DNA of 64,000 nt from Acidobacteriota bacterium (lineage in GTDB: Bacteria; Acidobacteriota; Terriglobia; Versatilivoradales; Versatilivoraceae), in contig JAPPDF010000042.1 of the NCBI GenBank assembly GCA_028875575.1, positions 62,001 through 126,000 of the forward strand, in the 5' to 3' direction. The notes under the pieces were generated by a model, which ran no database searches, was not told the origin of the DNA, and saw nothing but the letters and a program-made list of their open reading frames with translations. A program made the translations under genes and the position numbers. How positions within the stretch are numbered: the stretch's first letter is position 1; each line of letters opens with the position of its first letter. Shown piece after piece: positions 7,675 through 15,294 of the stretch.

Positions 7675-9024
7675 TTGTCGACACAGAGCGGGAGCGCCGA
7701 GTCAGGGGCGGTAGTTGGCGACGCCGCCCGTTCCAAGGTGCCACTTTCGAGGAGGCTCAGCTACTGGAACAACTCCATCATTCTCTGGGGATGGGTGCTG
7801 GTGCTGTCCAGCTTCGTTGTGGGAGGAATCGTCGGCCAGTCCTTTCCCTTGAAGTTGTCCATGCCCATTATCTTCTTCGGGACCTTGAGCAACGGGATCG
7901 TGGGAGCCCTGATCGGGGCCGCCGCCGCCCGGACCGGGTATTCCAGCGCGCTCCTCTACCGCTACACCTTCGGGCGCAAGGGAGTGGTACTGCCCAATGT
8001 GCTGATGGGATTGACCAGCATGGGCTGGTTTTCGGTCATTCTGAACATGACTCGGGACGGTCTCACCGGACATTGGGGTTGGGAGGCCGGCTCGGCTCCC
8101 TGGTTGATCTCCACCATCGCCATCGGGGTCCTGTTCATCGTTCCGGCGGTGGTGCGCATCCGCTGGATTGCCTACGTGGACTGGATTGCCGTGCCCGGTT
8201 TCCTGGTCCTGGTCTTCATGATCATCGACGCCACGCTCACGCGCGCGGGTGGATTCGGTGTGTTGTGGAACAAGTGGTTCGATCCCACCGCGCCTGCCTT
8301 CATCGGGTTCGATATGGCGGCCGGCGGTTGGCTGGTCGGGGTGACCATCATTTCCGACATGGCCCGCTTCTGGAAAAACGGCAAGCAGGCCTTGGTGGGG
8401 ATCCTGACGGCCTACGCCGGACTGGTCACCATGCAGTATTGGGGGGGAGCCATCGGAGCCGCCTTCACGGGTGAGTTCAATGTATTCATCATGGCTCAGG
8501 CCCTGGGCCTGCCCTTTGTGGTCTGGGTGTTCGGCTGGTTCGGCGCCCAGTCCACGGTGCAGGGAGGCACCTACGCGGCCGGACTGGCATTTTCGGCGCC
8601 TCCCATTCCCATGGTCTGGGGACAGGAATTCACCCGCCGTCTGGCCACGGCGGGCGCAGGGCTGGTTGGCATGGTGGGGAGCTTCGTGGGGCTGGACCGG
8701 TTCGTGAACTGGTATGTCCAGTTTCTGGGCTGGGTGGTGGCCCCCATCGCCATGACGGTGATCCTGGACTACTGGGCCTTTCCGGAAAGGCGGAAACGCT
8801 ACCAGAGCGCCAAGGGAGCGGACATGAACCTCAATCCCGCCGCCTACGTGGCCTGGCTGGTGGGTTTCCTGGTCGGGTTCTATGTGGGGCAGAACCAGCT
8901 TTTCAGCGGTCTGCTCAGTTCCATGGCGGCTTCGGGCCTGGTCTACTACGTATGGATGAAGGGTTCGCTGGCCCGGGGGATGACGCCCGAGCAGCAGATG
9001 GGACTAGCTCCAAGCAAGGGCTGA
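7675..9024 (+). CDS. NCS1-type nucleobase/cation symporter (cytosine permease-like)
   Basis: A 449-residue inner-membrane protein with about 12 hydrophobic segments. Typical NCS1 features include the polar N-terminus followed by LSYWNNSIILWGWVLV, GIVGALIGAAAARTGYSSALLYRYTFGRKG and a C-terminal half with IPMVWGQEF. It would import a nucleobase, hydantoin, allantoin or similar heterocycle with a cation. The start is TTG at 7675, supported by AAAGGAG nine to ten bases upstream; no ATG would retain the N-terminus. It follows the aminotransferase by 45 bases and is followed after 4 bases by a membrane micropeptide, so it is probably the uptake system for the operon's substrate. Confidence 0.82.
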   Translation: MSTQSGSAESGAVVGDAARSKVPLSRRLSYWNNSIILWGWVLVLSSFVVGGIVGQSFPLKLSMPIIFFGTLSNGIVGALIGAAAARTGYSSALLYRYTFGRKGVVLPNVLMGLTSMGWFSVILNMTRDGLTGHWGWEAGSAPWLISTIAIGVLFIVPAVVRIRWIAYVDWIAVPGFLVLVFMIIDATLTRAGGFGVLWNKWFDPTAPAFIGFDMAAGGWLVGVTIISDMARFWKNGKQALVGILTAYAGLVTMQYWGGAIGAAFTGEFNVFIMAQALGLPFVVWVFGWFGAQSTVQGGTYAAGLAFSAPPIPMVWGQEFTRRLATAGAGLVGMVGSFVGLDRFVNWYVQFLGWVVAPIAMTVILDYWAFPERRKRYQSAKGADMNLNPAAYVAWLVGFLVGFYVGQNQLFSGLLSSMAASGLVYYVWMKGSLARGMTPEQQMGLAPSKG

Positions 9025-9028
9025 GACT

Positions 9029-9175
9029 ATGGTGACCGTTCTGGATTGGTTCATGGTGGCGCTGGAGATGGCGATCCTGCTGTGGGCGATTCGCCTGGTG
9101 TGGAAGGCCGAGCGGGAGGAACCGACCGAAAGCATCATCCCGGCCACCGACAGGGACGTTGAACTGGTGGAGTAG
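9029..9175 (+). CDS. 48-residue single-pass membrane peptide next to the NCS1 permease
   Basis: A short frame beginning ATG at 9029, 4 bases after the permease stop. It has a hydrophobic helix (VLDWFMVALEMAILLWAI, about residues 4-21), then a positive RLVWKAER and an acidic, soluble tail ending RDVELVE. Positive charge after the helix predicts an inside C-terminus. Position and size recall small accessory subunits of secondary transporters. I know of no family for it. npdG starts 34 bases downstream. It is supported by spacing, amphipathic organisation and the absence of other coding in this gap, not by homology. Confidence 0.6.
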   Translation: MVTVLDWFMVALEMAILLWAIRLVWKAEREEPTESIIPATDRDVELVE

Positions 9176-9209
9176 GCGACGGGCCGTTGGAGGCTCCGCG
9201 GAGGCCTGA

Positions 9210-9881
9210 ATGCGGATCGGCATTCTGGGCGGGACCGGGCCCGAGGGCAGGGGCTTGGCGTTGCGCCTGAGTCAGGCGGGATACCCGGTGATCATCGGTT
9301 CCCGCAAACCGGATCAGGCGGCCCTGAAGGCCGAGGAGCTGCGGCTTCGTTTGAAGGAGGAGGGCGGCTCGGCAGCCGACGTCTCCGGCTTGGAGAATTC
9401 AAGGGTCGTCGAAACCTGCGAGACCGTTTTCATCGCGGCGCCGTTCGAGCACGCCGCCGACCTGCTGGCCAGTTGTCGCGGCCGTTTCCGACAGGGACAG
9501 ATCGTCGTAGACGTGACCGTTCCCCTGCAGTTTCGGGAGAAGCGCCTGCAACTGAGGGAATTGCCCGAGCCTTCCGCCAGCGAGCACCTGGCCGGGGTCC
9601 TGCCGGAGGGTATTCCCCTGGTGGGAGCCTTCAAGACCATTCCGGCCCACCTTCTGGAAGATCTGAGCCAACGGCTCGATTGTCACGTCTTTGTCTGCGG
9701 AGATTCCCCCGAGGCTCGGGGGCGGATCATCCGGATTGCCTCCGGGATCGAAGGGCTGTCGCCGCTGGACGTGGGTCCGCTGAGGCAGGCCGCAACCCTG
9801 GAGCGCATGACGCTGCTGGCGATTCAAATCAACAAGCGCCACCGGGTGCACCATTCCCGGTTTCGCGTGGTCGGTCTCTAA
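9210..9881 (+). CDS. npdG: NADPH-dependent F420 reductase (F420H2:NADP+ oxidoreductase)
   Basis: A 223-residue Rossmann protein. The N-terminus MRIGILGGTGPEGRGLALRL is the dinucleotide loop with the GTGPEG form typical of F420-dependent NADP reductases, followed by VIIGSRKPDQA (NADP-phosphate binding S-R). Later segments VFIAAPFEH, VVDVTVPL, EHLAGVLPEGIPLVGAFKTIPAHLL and DVGPLRQAATLERMT are family hallmarks. It passes hydride between F420 and NADP in the cytoplasm. It lies upstream of cofD-cofC-cofE, which supports the assignment over a generic NADP oxidoreductase. Only the MITE-like element separates it from cofD. Confidence 0.9.
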   Translation: MRIGILGGTGPEGRGLALRLSQAGYPVIIGSRKPDQAALKAEELRLRLKEEGGSAADVSGLENSRVVETCETVFIAAPFEHAADLLASCRGRFRQGQIVVDVTVPLQFREKRLQLRELPEPSASEHLAGVLPEGIPLVGAFKTIPAHLLEDLSQRLDCHVFVCGDSPEARGRIIRIASGIEGLSPLDVGPLRQAATLERMTLLAIQINKRHRVHHSRFRVVGL

Positions 9882-9966
9882 CCTGCAACCCCGCCAACCT
9901 CAACACCGCACGACGCCCGGCTGTGTCGGCCCGGGTTACCGAGACTGACCCCGTCGGACAATCCCG

Positions 9967-10239
9967 CTAGTGTTCTGTAACAGAAATAGGGTTGCCATCT
10001 TTCGGAGCGCAACGGCGCCGGATTCTAGGAGCGACGACGAGGGAATGCCATTCATTGCGAGGAGGAGCGACGACGAAGACGGTGCCGTTGCGCCCGAACC
10101 CGGAGGGCCGATGGAGGTTCCGGGACGATTGAGCCCAACGGTGCCTTTTGGCTTAACCGCAACGGTCCTCTCCTACCGACCGTTCCCCGGTGGAACCTCC
10201 ATCGGAGATGGTAACCTTGTTTCTGTTACAGGACACTAG
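9967..10239. mobile_element. MITE-like element with 34-base imperfect terminal inverted repeats
   Basis: The ends (9967-10000 and the reverse complement of 10206-10239) match at 30 of 34 positions and share CTAGTGTYCTGTAACAGAAA. Inside lies another perfect inverted pair, CCGATGGAGGTTCC (around 10108-10121) with its complement near 10191-10204, and a short direct repeat AGGAGCGACGACGA. No transposase frame is present, so it is non-autonomous. It is inserted between npdG and cofD. A palindromic CTAG at both outer borders may be the target duplication. Related fragments lie at 4763-4787 and 57912-57923. Confidence 0.8.
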
Positions 10240-10304
10240 ACTGGTGCGCAGGCCGGGGAACCGGGAAGTGGTGTCGATCAGGCGTCGACTGGACGGGGGA
10301 CAGG

Positions 10305-11237
10305 GTGAGTACCCAAGGCGTGGTGGTGCTGGCCGGCGGCGTGGGAGCCTCGAAGTTCCTGGTGGGGCTCAACCGGGTCATCCCGCCCGAGCAGATCACT
10401 ATAATCGGCAACACCGGGGACGACTTCAAGGTGTGCGGGCTCCGGATCTGCCCCGACCTGGACACCATCACCTACACCCTCACGGGAAAGGTGAATTCCT
10501 CCAGCGGCTGGGGCGTCGCCGGGGATGACTTCCACTGCCTGGAGTGGCTGCAGGCCTATGGTGCTCCGAGCTGGTTTCAGTTGGGGGACCGGGACCTGGC
10601 CACCCATCTCTGGCGGACCCACCTGCTGGAGCAGGGGTTGGGCCTGGCAGAGGTCACGGCCAGAATCGGCCGCACCTGGGGGTTGCGCAGCCTGCTCCTG
10701 CCGATGACCGAGTCCTACACGCCCACTCGGGTCCTGACCGACCAGGGAGATCTCCACCTGCAGGAATACCTGGTGCGGGAACAGTGCCGTCCCCGGGTGC
10801 TCCAGGTGAGCTACCGGCAGGTGGAGCAGAGTCGGATGTCCCCGGGACTCCCGGAACGGGTGGCCGGGGCCAGCCGGGTTGTGATTGCTCCCAGCAATCC
10901 CCTGATCAGCATTGGACCCATCCTGGCGGTTCCCGGCATGAAGGAACTCCTGCGGGACTCCGGTCTGCCGGTCACCGCGGTCAGCCCGCTGGTGGGGGGC
11001 AGGGCACTGAAGGGACCCGCGGCCAAGATGCTGAAGGAGCTGGGTCATCCGGCCTCGGCCCTGGGCGTTGCCCGCATGCTGCAGGGGGTTGTCGATCAGT
11101 TCGTGATCGACACTCGGGACAAGGCCCTGAAGAAAGATATCGAGGGCCTGGGAATGCAAGTCAAGGTCACCAACACCGTCATGGCCGGCCTGGCCGACAA
11201 GGTGGCCCTGGCACAAGCAGTCATGGGGCCGTGGTGA
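10305..11237 (+). CDS. cofD: 2-phospho-L-lactate transferase (F420 biosynthesis)
   Basis: A 310-residue enzyme joining Fo to the (guanosine diphospho-)phospholactate or phosphoenolpyruvate-type donor to make (dehydro)F420-0. Motifs are VVLAGGVGASKFLVGL at the N-terminus (nucleotide-binding), TIIGNTGDDFKVCGLRICPDLDT (Mg and Fo contacts), APSNPLISIGPILAVPG and AVSPLVGGRALKGPA. Start is GTG at 10305 with GGGGACAGG before it. The TGA stop overlaps the GTG of cofC (GTGA), indicating translational coupling. Operon cofD-cofC-cofE. Confidence 0.95.
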   Translation: MSTQGVVVLAGGVGASKFLVGLNRVIPPEQITIIGNTGDDFKVCGLRICPDLDTITYTLTGKVNSSSGWGVAGDDFHCLEWLQAYGAPSWFQLGDRDLATHLWRTHLLEQGLGLAEVTARIGRTWGLRSLLLPMTESYTPTRVLTDQGDLHLQEYLVREQCRPRVLQVSYRQVEQSRMSPGLPERVAGASRVVIAPSNPLISIGPILAVPGMKELLRDSGLPVTAVSPLVGGRALKGPAAKMLKELGHPASALGVARMLQGVVDQFVIDTRDKALKKDIEGLGMQVKVTNTVMAGLADKVALAQAVMGPW

Positions 11238-11914
11238 AGGTCGTCCTTCTTCCCGTCAAGGATCCGGAGCGATCCAAGCAACGCCTGGCCGGGCTGCTCT
11301 CTCCCGGGGAGCGGACTCAACTGGTCTGGGCCATGCTGGAAGACGTCTGCGCGGCCGTCCGCGGGTGCCGTCTGGCCGATCGTGTAGTGGTGGTGGCCCG
11401 CGACCCGGAAGTGGCAACCTATGCGGTTGGCAACGGTTGGGAGGTGTTTCGGGAAACCGGGCAGGTTTCCGAGAGCCGTTCCGTGGACTGGGCTTCGAGG
11501 AAGCTGGAAGCGCAGGGGGCCGAAGCGGTGCTCCGGCTGCCGGTGGACGTTCCCCTGGTGCAAGCCCGGGACCTGGATGCCCTCATCGATCCAGCCACCC
11601 GAGGACCCGAGGCCGTGCTGGTGCCCTCCCACGATGGGCTGGGAACCAACGCCTTGCTGCGCTCGCCGCCCTTGATGTTCCCCTCCAGGTTCGGCGCCGA
11701 CAGCCTGCAAAAACACCTGCGGGAAGCGCGCCTCCGGGGGGTCGGGGTGCTGGTCAGGAAGATGCCGAGGTTGGCCCTGGATCTCGACCTGGCCTCAGAC
11801 CTGCTGCGATTCCGCGGGTTGGGAGAGGGAACCGCCACCCAGGCCCTTCTGCACAACCTGGGAGTGGGAGAGAGGTTGGCGGATCTGAATCGAGGCACCC
11901 ATGCAGGTTCCTGA
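11234..11914 (+). CDS. cofC: 2-phospho-L-lactate (or PEP) guanylyltransferase
   Basis: A 226-residue MobA-like nucleotidyltransferase that activates 2-phospho-L-lactate or phosphoenolpyruvate with GTP for CofD. It starts VKVVLLPVKDPERSKQRLAGLLSPGER, the family's P-V-K-x..SK.RL nucleotide motif, with RLPVDVPLV as the metal-binding acidic motif and PSHDGLGTNALL as the substrate loop. The GTG at 11234 overlaps the cofD stop by four bases, which fixes the start. It overlaps cofE by 14 bases at its 3' end. Which donor acid is used cannot be decided by eye. Confidence 0.92.
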   Translation: MKVVLLPVKDPERSKQRLAGLLSPGERTQLVWAMLEDVCAAVRGCRLADRVVVVARDPEVATYAVGNGWEVFRETGQVSESRSVDWASRKLEAQGAEAVLRLPVDVPLVQARDLDALIDPATRGPEAVLVPSHDGLGTNALLRSPPLMFPSRFGADSLQKHLREARLRGVGVLVRKMPRLALDLDLASDLLRFRGLGEGTATQALLHNLGVGERLADLNRGTHAGS

Positions 11915-12656
11915 GTACAGGGTCATCGGCATTCCCGGTTTGCCGGAAGTCCGGCAGGGGAGCGAACTGGGCGGGCTCATCTGCGGGGCCGTTCGGGGCG
12001 CCTCCCTGGAAGTGCTGGAAGGAGATATCTTTGTGGTCACCCAGAAAGTCGTCTCCAAGGATGAGGGGAGAACGATTCGCCTGGAGTCGGTCAATCCTTC
12101 CCGCCTGGCTCGCAGCTGGGCGGGCGAGCTGGACAAGGACCCGGCCCTGGTCGAGATCATCCTCGGCCAGTCCCGCCGTATCGTCAGGATGGACCAGGGT
12201 CGGCTGATCGTGGAGACCCATCACGGGTTCGTTTGCGCCAACGCCGGAGTGGACCAGTCCAACACGGCTGCCGGCGAGGTCACCCTCCTGCCGGAGGATC
12301 CCGACGCCTCGGCCCGCCGCCTTCGGAGCTGCCTGGAGAAGAGCTTTGGGACCCGCCTGGCCGTGATCGTTTCCGACACCTTCGGCCGGCCCTGGCGCGA
12401 AGGGCTGGTGAACGTCGCCATCGGGGTGGCCGGCCTGCTCCCTCTGATGGACTACCGGGGCGGGCTCGACAGTGCCGGTCGTCCGCTGGAGGCCACCGCC
12501 ATGGCCTGGGCCGACGAGCTGGCCGGGGCAGCCGAGCCGGTCATGGGGAAGACCCGCGGCATCCCGGTGGCCATCGTCCGTGGACTGACCTATCCGGCAG
12601 CCGAGGGCTCGGCTCGTTCGCTGATTCGGACGCCGGAGCGGGATCTCTTCAGGTAA
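11901..12656 (+). CDS. cofE: Coenzyme F420-0:L-glutamate ligase
   Basis: A 251-residue GTP-dependent ligase that adds gamma-linked glutamates to F420-0. Diagnostic segments are GDIFVVTQKVVSKDEGR (near residue 40), THHGFVCANAGVDQSN (near 110), SDTFGRPWREGLVNVAIGVAG (near 160) and VMGKTRGIPVAIVRGL near the end. The protein lacks the C-terminal nitroreductase extension found in actinobacterial FbiB. This makes the separate nitroreductase-fold protein in the cofG/cofH operon (25226-26770) a candidate partner. Start ATG at 11901 inside cofC. Confidence 0.95.
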   Translation: MQVPEYRVIGIPGLPEVRQGSELGGLICGAVRGASLEVLEGDIFVVTQKVVSKDEGRTIRLESVNPSRLARSWAGELDKDPALVEIILGQSRRIVRMDQGRLIVETHHGFVCANAGVDQSNTAAGEVTLLPEDPDASARRLRSCLEKSFGTRLAVIVSDTFGRPWREGLVNVAIGVAGLLPLMDYRGGLDSAGRPLEATAMAWADELAGAAEPVMGKTRGIPVAIVRGLTYPAAEGSARSLIRTPERDLFR

Positions 12657-12725
12657 TGGGGCTCAGCCCGAAAATAACATCCGGACGCTGGAAGCAGGAC
12701 GAAAGCCGGCAAATCTTCAGTAGCT

Positions 12726-12953
12726 TTACCTACTCCCGATCCACTCGCGAAGCGCCTCGTCGATCCGTGTCTGCCAGCCCTTACCTCCTGCACGGAAGTG
12801 ATCGATCACATCCTGTGACAGCCGGATGGTGGTCGATACTTTCGGCTTGGCAACCGGCGGGCGACCCCGCCGAACAGCCACCTTGGCAAACTTCTCCGGC
12901 CAGCCATCCCTCGACAGGTCGGGTGCGGTATCCGAGTCAAAATCTTTCGCCAT
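12726..12953 (-). CDS. brnA: BrnA-family antitoxin
   Basis: A 75-residue antitoxin and autorepressor of a type II toxin-antitoxin module. The second half VSTTIRLSQDVIDHFRAGGKGWQTRIDEALREWI is the ribbon-helix-helix BrnA signature (only its key parts are V-STTIRL, D-x-F, GKGWQTRI and LREW). The N-terminal part with RRGRPPVAKPK is a flexible linker of the type that wraps the toxin. It overlaps the 3' end of brnT by 17 bases, the usual order toxin first. No strong ribosome site, so translation is probably coupled. Confidence 0.9.
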   Translation of the reverse strand: MAKDFDSDTAPDLSRDGWPEKFAKVAVRRGRPPVAKPKVSTTIRLSQDVIDHFRAGGKGWQTRIDEALREWIGSR

Positions 12954-13206
12954 AGAGTCTTTGCTCTCGATCGTTTGCCTTCCTCATGCTGATGATCCGG
13001 GCTCCGACTTTGCGGCGAGTCCAGACGACAACGACCATAGAGGCATCGAGAAAACCGACGGTGATAAGTCGGTCCTCGCCATAATCTCGTCGGTCATCCT
13101 CAACGGTCAGCGTCGCGCCGGAGAACACCTCTCCAGCCCGAGCCATGTCCAGCCCGCTCGCCTTAAGCGTGGCCGCGCGCTTTGCCGCATCGAACTCAAT
13201 CTGCAT
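12937..13206 (-). CDS. brnT: BrnT-family ribonuclease toxin
   Basis: An 89-residue toxin with the RelE-like BrnT fold. Motifs are IEFDAAKRAATLKASGLDMARAGEVF at the start, then YGEDRLITVGFLD, VVVVWTRRKVGARIISMRKANDREQRLY, which contain the R-IISMRKA-x-x-E-x-x-Y core of the family. It would cleave mRNA when freed from BrnA. A sigma70-like promoter ends only about seven bases before the ATG at 13206 and no ribosome site is present, so the transcript may be leaderless. The module lies at the left border of the island between cofE and cofH. Confidence 0.92.
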   Translation of the reverse strand: MQIEFDAAKRAATLKASGLDMARAGEVFSGATLTVEDDRRDYGEDRLITVGFLDASMVVVVWTRRKVGARIISMRKANDREQRLYGERF

Positions 13207-13239
13207 AATTTATGTTACTACGATAAATTGGGTTGTCAA
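13207..13239 (-). promoter_or_regulatory. brnTA promoter with overlapping inverted repeat (candidate BrnA operator)
   Basis: On the minus strand TTGACA (13239-13234), 16 bases, then TAACAT (13217-13212), placing initiation at or next to the brnT ATG. AATTTAT and ATAAATT (13207-13213 and 13223-13229) form a perfect 7-base inverted repeat across the -10. This is where an autoregulating ribbon-helix-helix repressor would bind. Confidence 0.6.
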
Positions 13240-13377
13240 CCACGCGACCTCCTCCTGGAGAGGAATGCGGGCTGGAAACCGGTCTTGAAACGTCTTTGGC
13301 CGATCCTATATTCAAATTGACACTCTGACGGGGCGGGCGTACGATGTGTTTAACTGCCCTTACCTTAGAAGCCTCTT

Positions 13378-15219
13378 ATGAAGCAGGTCGGAAATATACT
13401 TGCATGGGTGCTGCTGACAGCTTCGATGCTGTCGGCGCAGGAACAAGGCAAGCCGCGCGAGGCTCGTCCCGAGGCCCTAAGCCCGGAGAAGTTTTCCGAG
13501 GCGCATGGTTCCTTGTTCGACCGTCCCAAGTCGAACGAAGCGGCGGAGTTGACGGATCGGCTGCTCGGGTCCGAACCGGGCTCGCAGCCGGGCACCGTAA
13601 AGCGGCGGAACTTCATTGACGATCACATCTTCGGAAAGATGGAGCGCGATGGCGTGCCGCATGCGCGGCCGGCGTCGGACATCGAGTTCCTGCGGCGCGT
13701 CACGCTCGACTTGACAGGGCGCATCCCGACTCGGACGGAAGTGCGTGCCTTCCTGGCGGACAAGGATCCAGACAAACGAGACACGCTGATCGACCGGTTG
13801 CTCGACGGCGAAGAGTACGTGGAGAAGTGGGCCTACCACTTCATGGACCTGTTTCGCGCCAACGGCAAGATGGGACGCGGTCAACACCTCTTCCACTTCT
13901 GGATGAAGCAGAACCTGCGCGCCGACAGGCCCTACGACCAGGTTGCCTACGACATCATCTCGGCATCGGCCAAGAGCAACCACGTGGTGGCTGCCTCGAA
14001 CGTGATCGCGCGGGAGCACATCCAGGGGGCGCCGCAGCCCAAGGACGGTGACGACCTCGGCATGGTGCATCAGCTCGATACCCACGATGAGCTGGCGATT
14101 CACTACGCCAAGATCTTCATGGGACTGAACCTGTCCTGCATTTCATGCCACGACGGGCAAGGACACCTCGAGGAGGTGAACGTCTGGCTGAGCACCAAGA
14201 GTCGGGCGGAGTTCTTCCAACTGGCTGCTTTCCTGGGCCGTTCGCGGTATCAGATGTATTTCGAGAACGGCCAGCCGCAGTCGGGGGAGTTTCTACTGGA
14301 TGACGGCAGTCCCGGCTACGATACCGAGGGCGAGAGCATGGTTCGCGTCGCACGGCTGGGCGGGCCGGATAATCCGGTGTTCCTGCTGAGCGGCGAAGAG
14401 CCGCAGCCCGGCGAGGAACCGCGCGAGGCGCTGGGACGGATATTGACCGCGCACCCTCAGTTCGCTCGCGGCACGGTGAACCGCTTCTGGGCCAAGTTGA
14501 TGGGCTTCGGGATCGTCGAGCCGTTCGACGAGTTCGATTTGCTGCGACAGGACCCGGACAACCTGCCCGAAGGCTGGGAGTTGCAGCCGTCGCACCCCGA
14601 GTTGCTGGAAGAGTTGGCCCGGAGTTTTCGCGAGAGCAACTACAGCATCAAGGAGTTGATGCGAACGATCACCAGGTCGAGCGCCTACCGGTTGTCGGCA
14701 CGGTTCCAGGGTGAATGGAGTGATTCGTACGCGCCGTACTTCGCACGCAAGTTCGTGCGGCGGCTGGGTGCCGAGGAGCTGCACGACGCGATTGCCCTGG
14801 CTACCGACCGCCCCGGGGACTTCAAGTTTGGGGATAACAAGGTGGGGCTGACATTGAAGCTGGCCGGGCCTCCGGGCGCCCGCGATGTGCGCACGTTCCT
14901 GCGGACGTTCGGCCAGTCGGACCGCAATACGCCGCCTCGGGAGGTTCCCGGTTCGCTGCTGCATCCGTTGGCCCTGATGCAGTCGCCGGTGGTGACGGAT
15001 CGGGTCATCGCCAAGGAAGACAGCCGCCTGAAGAAGCTGCTCGACAGCTACGACAACGATCGGGTGGTCGACGAGATGTTCCTGGGGACGCTTTCGCGTC
15101 CACCGTCGAGCGAGGAGAAAACGGTTGCTCTGGCGGCCTTGAACACGGACCGGGTCAGCGGAGCGGAAAACCTGCAGTGGGCGCTGATCAATAGCGTGGA
15201 GTTCTTCTTCAATTACTAG
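13378..15219 (+). CDS. DUF1549/DUF1553 (PSCyt2/PSD1) secreted protein with CxxCH motif
   Basis: A 613-residue exported protein with a signal peptide (ILAWVLLTASMLSAQ). The N-terminal part holds the DUF1549 block: RNFIDDHIFGKMERDGV, DIEFLRRVTLDLTGRIPT, YVEKWAYHFMDLFRAN. The middle carries a single heme-type CISCH at about residue 259-263. The C-terminal DUF1553 block includes HPQFARGTVNRFWAKLMGFGIVEP, SHPELLEELARSF, ITRSSAYRLSARF and LMQSPVV. These proteins accompany DUF1501 partners in Planctomycetes, Verrucomicrobia and Acidobacteria; a role in periplasmic polymer degradation is often proposed but unproven. It precedes the DUF1501 gene by 75 bases. Confidence 0.88.
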   Translation: MKQVGNILAWVLLTASMLSAQEQGKPREARPEALSPEKFSEAHGSLFDRPKSNEAAELTDRLLGSEPGSQPGTVKRRNFIDDHIFGKMERDGVPHARPASDIEFLRRVTLDLTGRIPTRTEVRAFLADKDPDKRDTLIDRLLDGEEYVEKWAYHFMDLFRANGKMGRGQHLFHFWMKQNLRADRPYDQVAYDIISASAKSNHVVAASNVIAREHIQGAPQPKDGDDLGMVHQLDTHDELAIHYAKIFMGLNLSCISCHDGQGHLEEVNVWLSTKSRAEFFQLAAFLGRSRYQMYFENGQPQSGEFLLDDGSPGYDTEGESMVRVARLGGPDNPVFLLSGEEPQPGEEPREALGRILTAHPQFARGTVNRFWAKLMGFGIVEPFDEFDLLRQDPDNLPEGWELQPSHPELLEELARSFRESNYSIKELMRTITRSSAYRLSARFQGEWSDSYAPYFARKFVRRLGAEELHDAIALATDRPGDFKFGDNKVGLTLKLAGPPGARDVRTFLRTFGQSDRNTPPREVPGSLLHPLALMQSPVVTDRVIAKEDSRLKKLLDSYDNDRVVDEMFLGTLSRPPSSEEKTVALAALNTDRVSGAENLQWALINSVEFFFNY

Positions 15220-15294
15220 CGGGGAAACGGGCACGCTATGCCGTGCCCCCGGGTTGGCGGAGGTCGCACCAGCTTGTGTCAGGGAGGTGTTCTG

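Noticed and set aside
11365-12207. Overlapping alternative frame across cofC and cofE
   Set aside because: It is a shadow of the two genes, with low-complexity Gly/Arg composition and no motifs.
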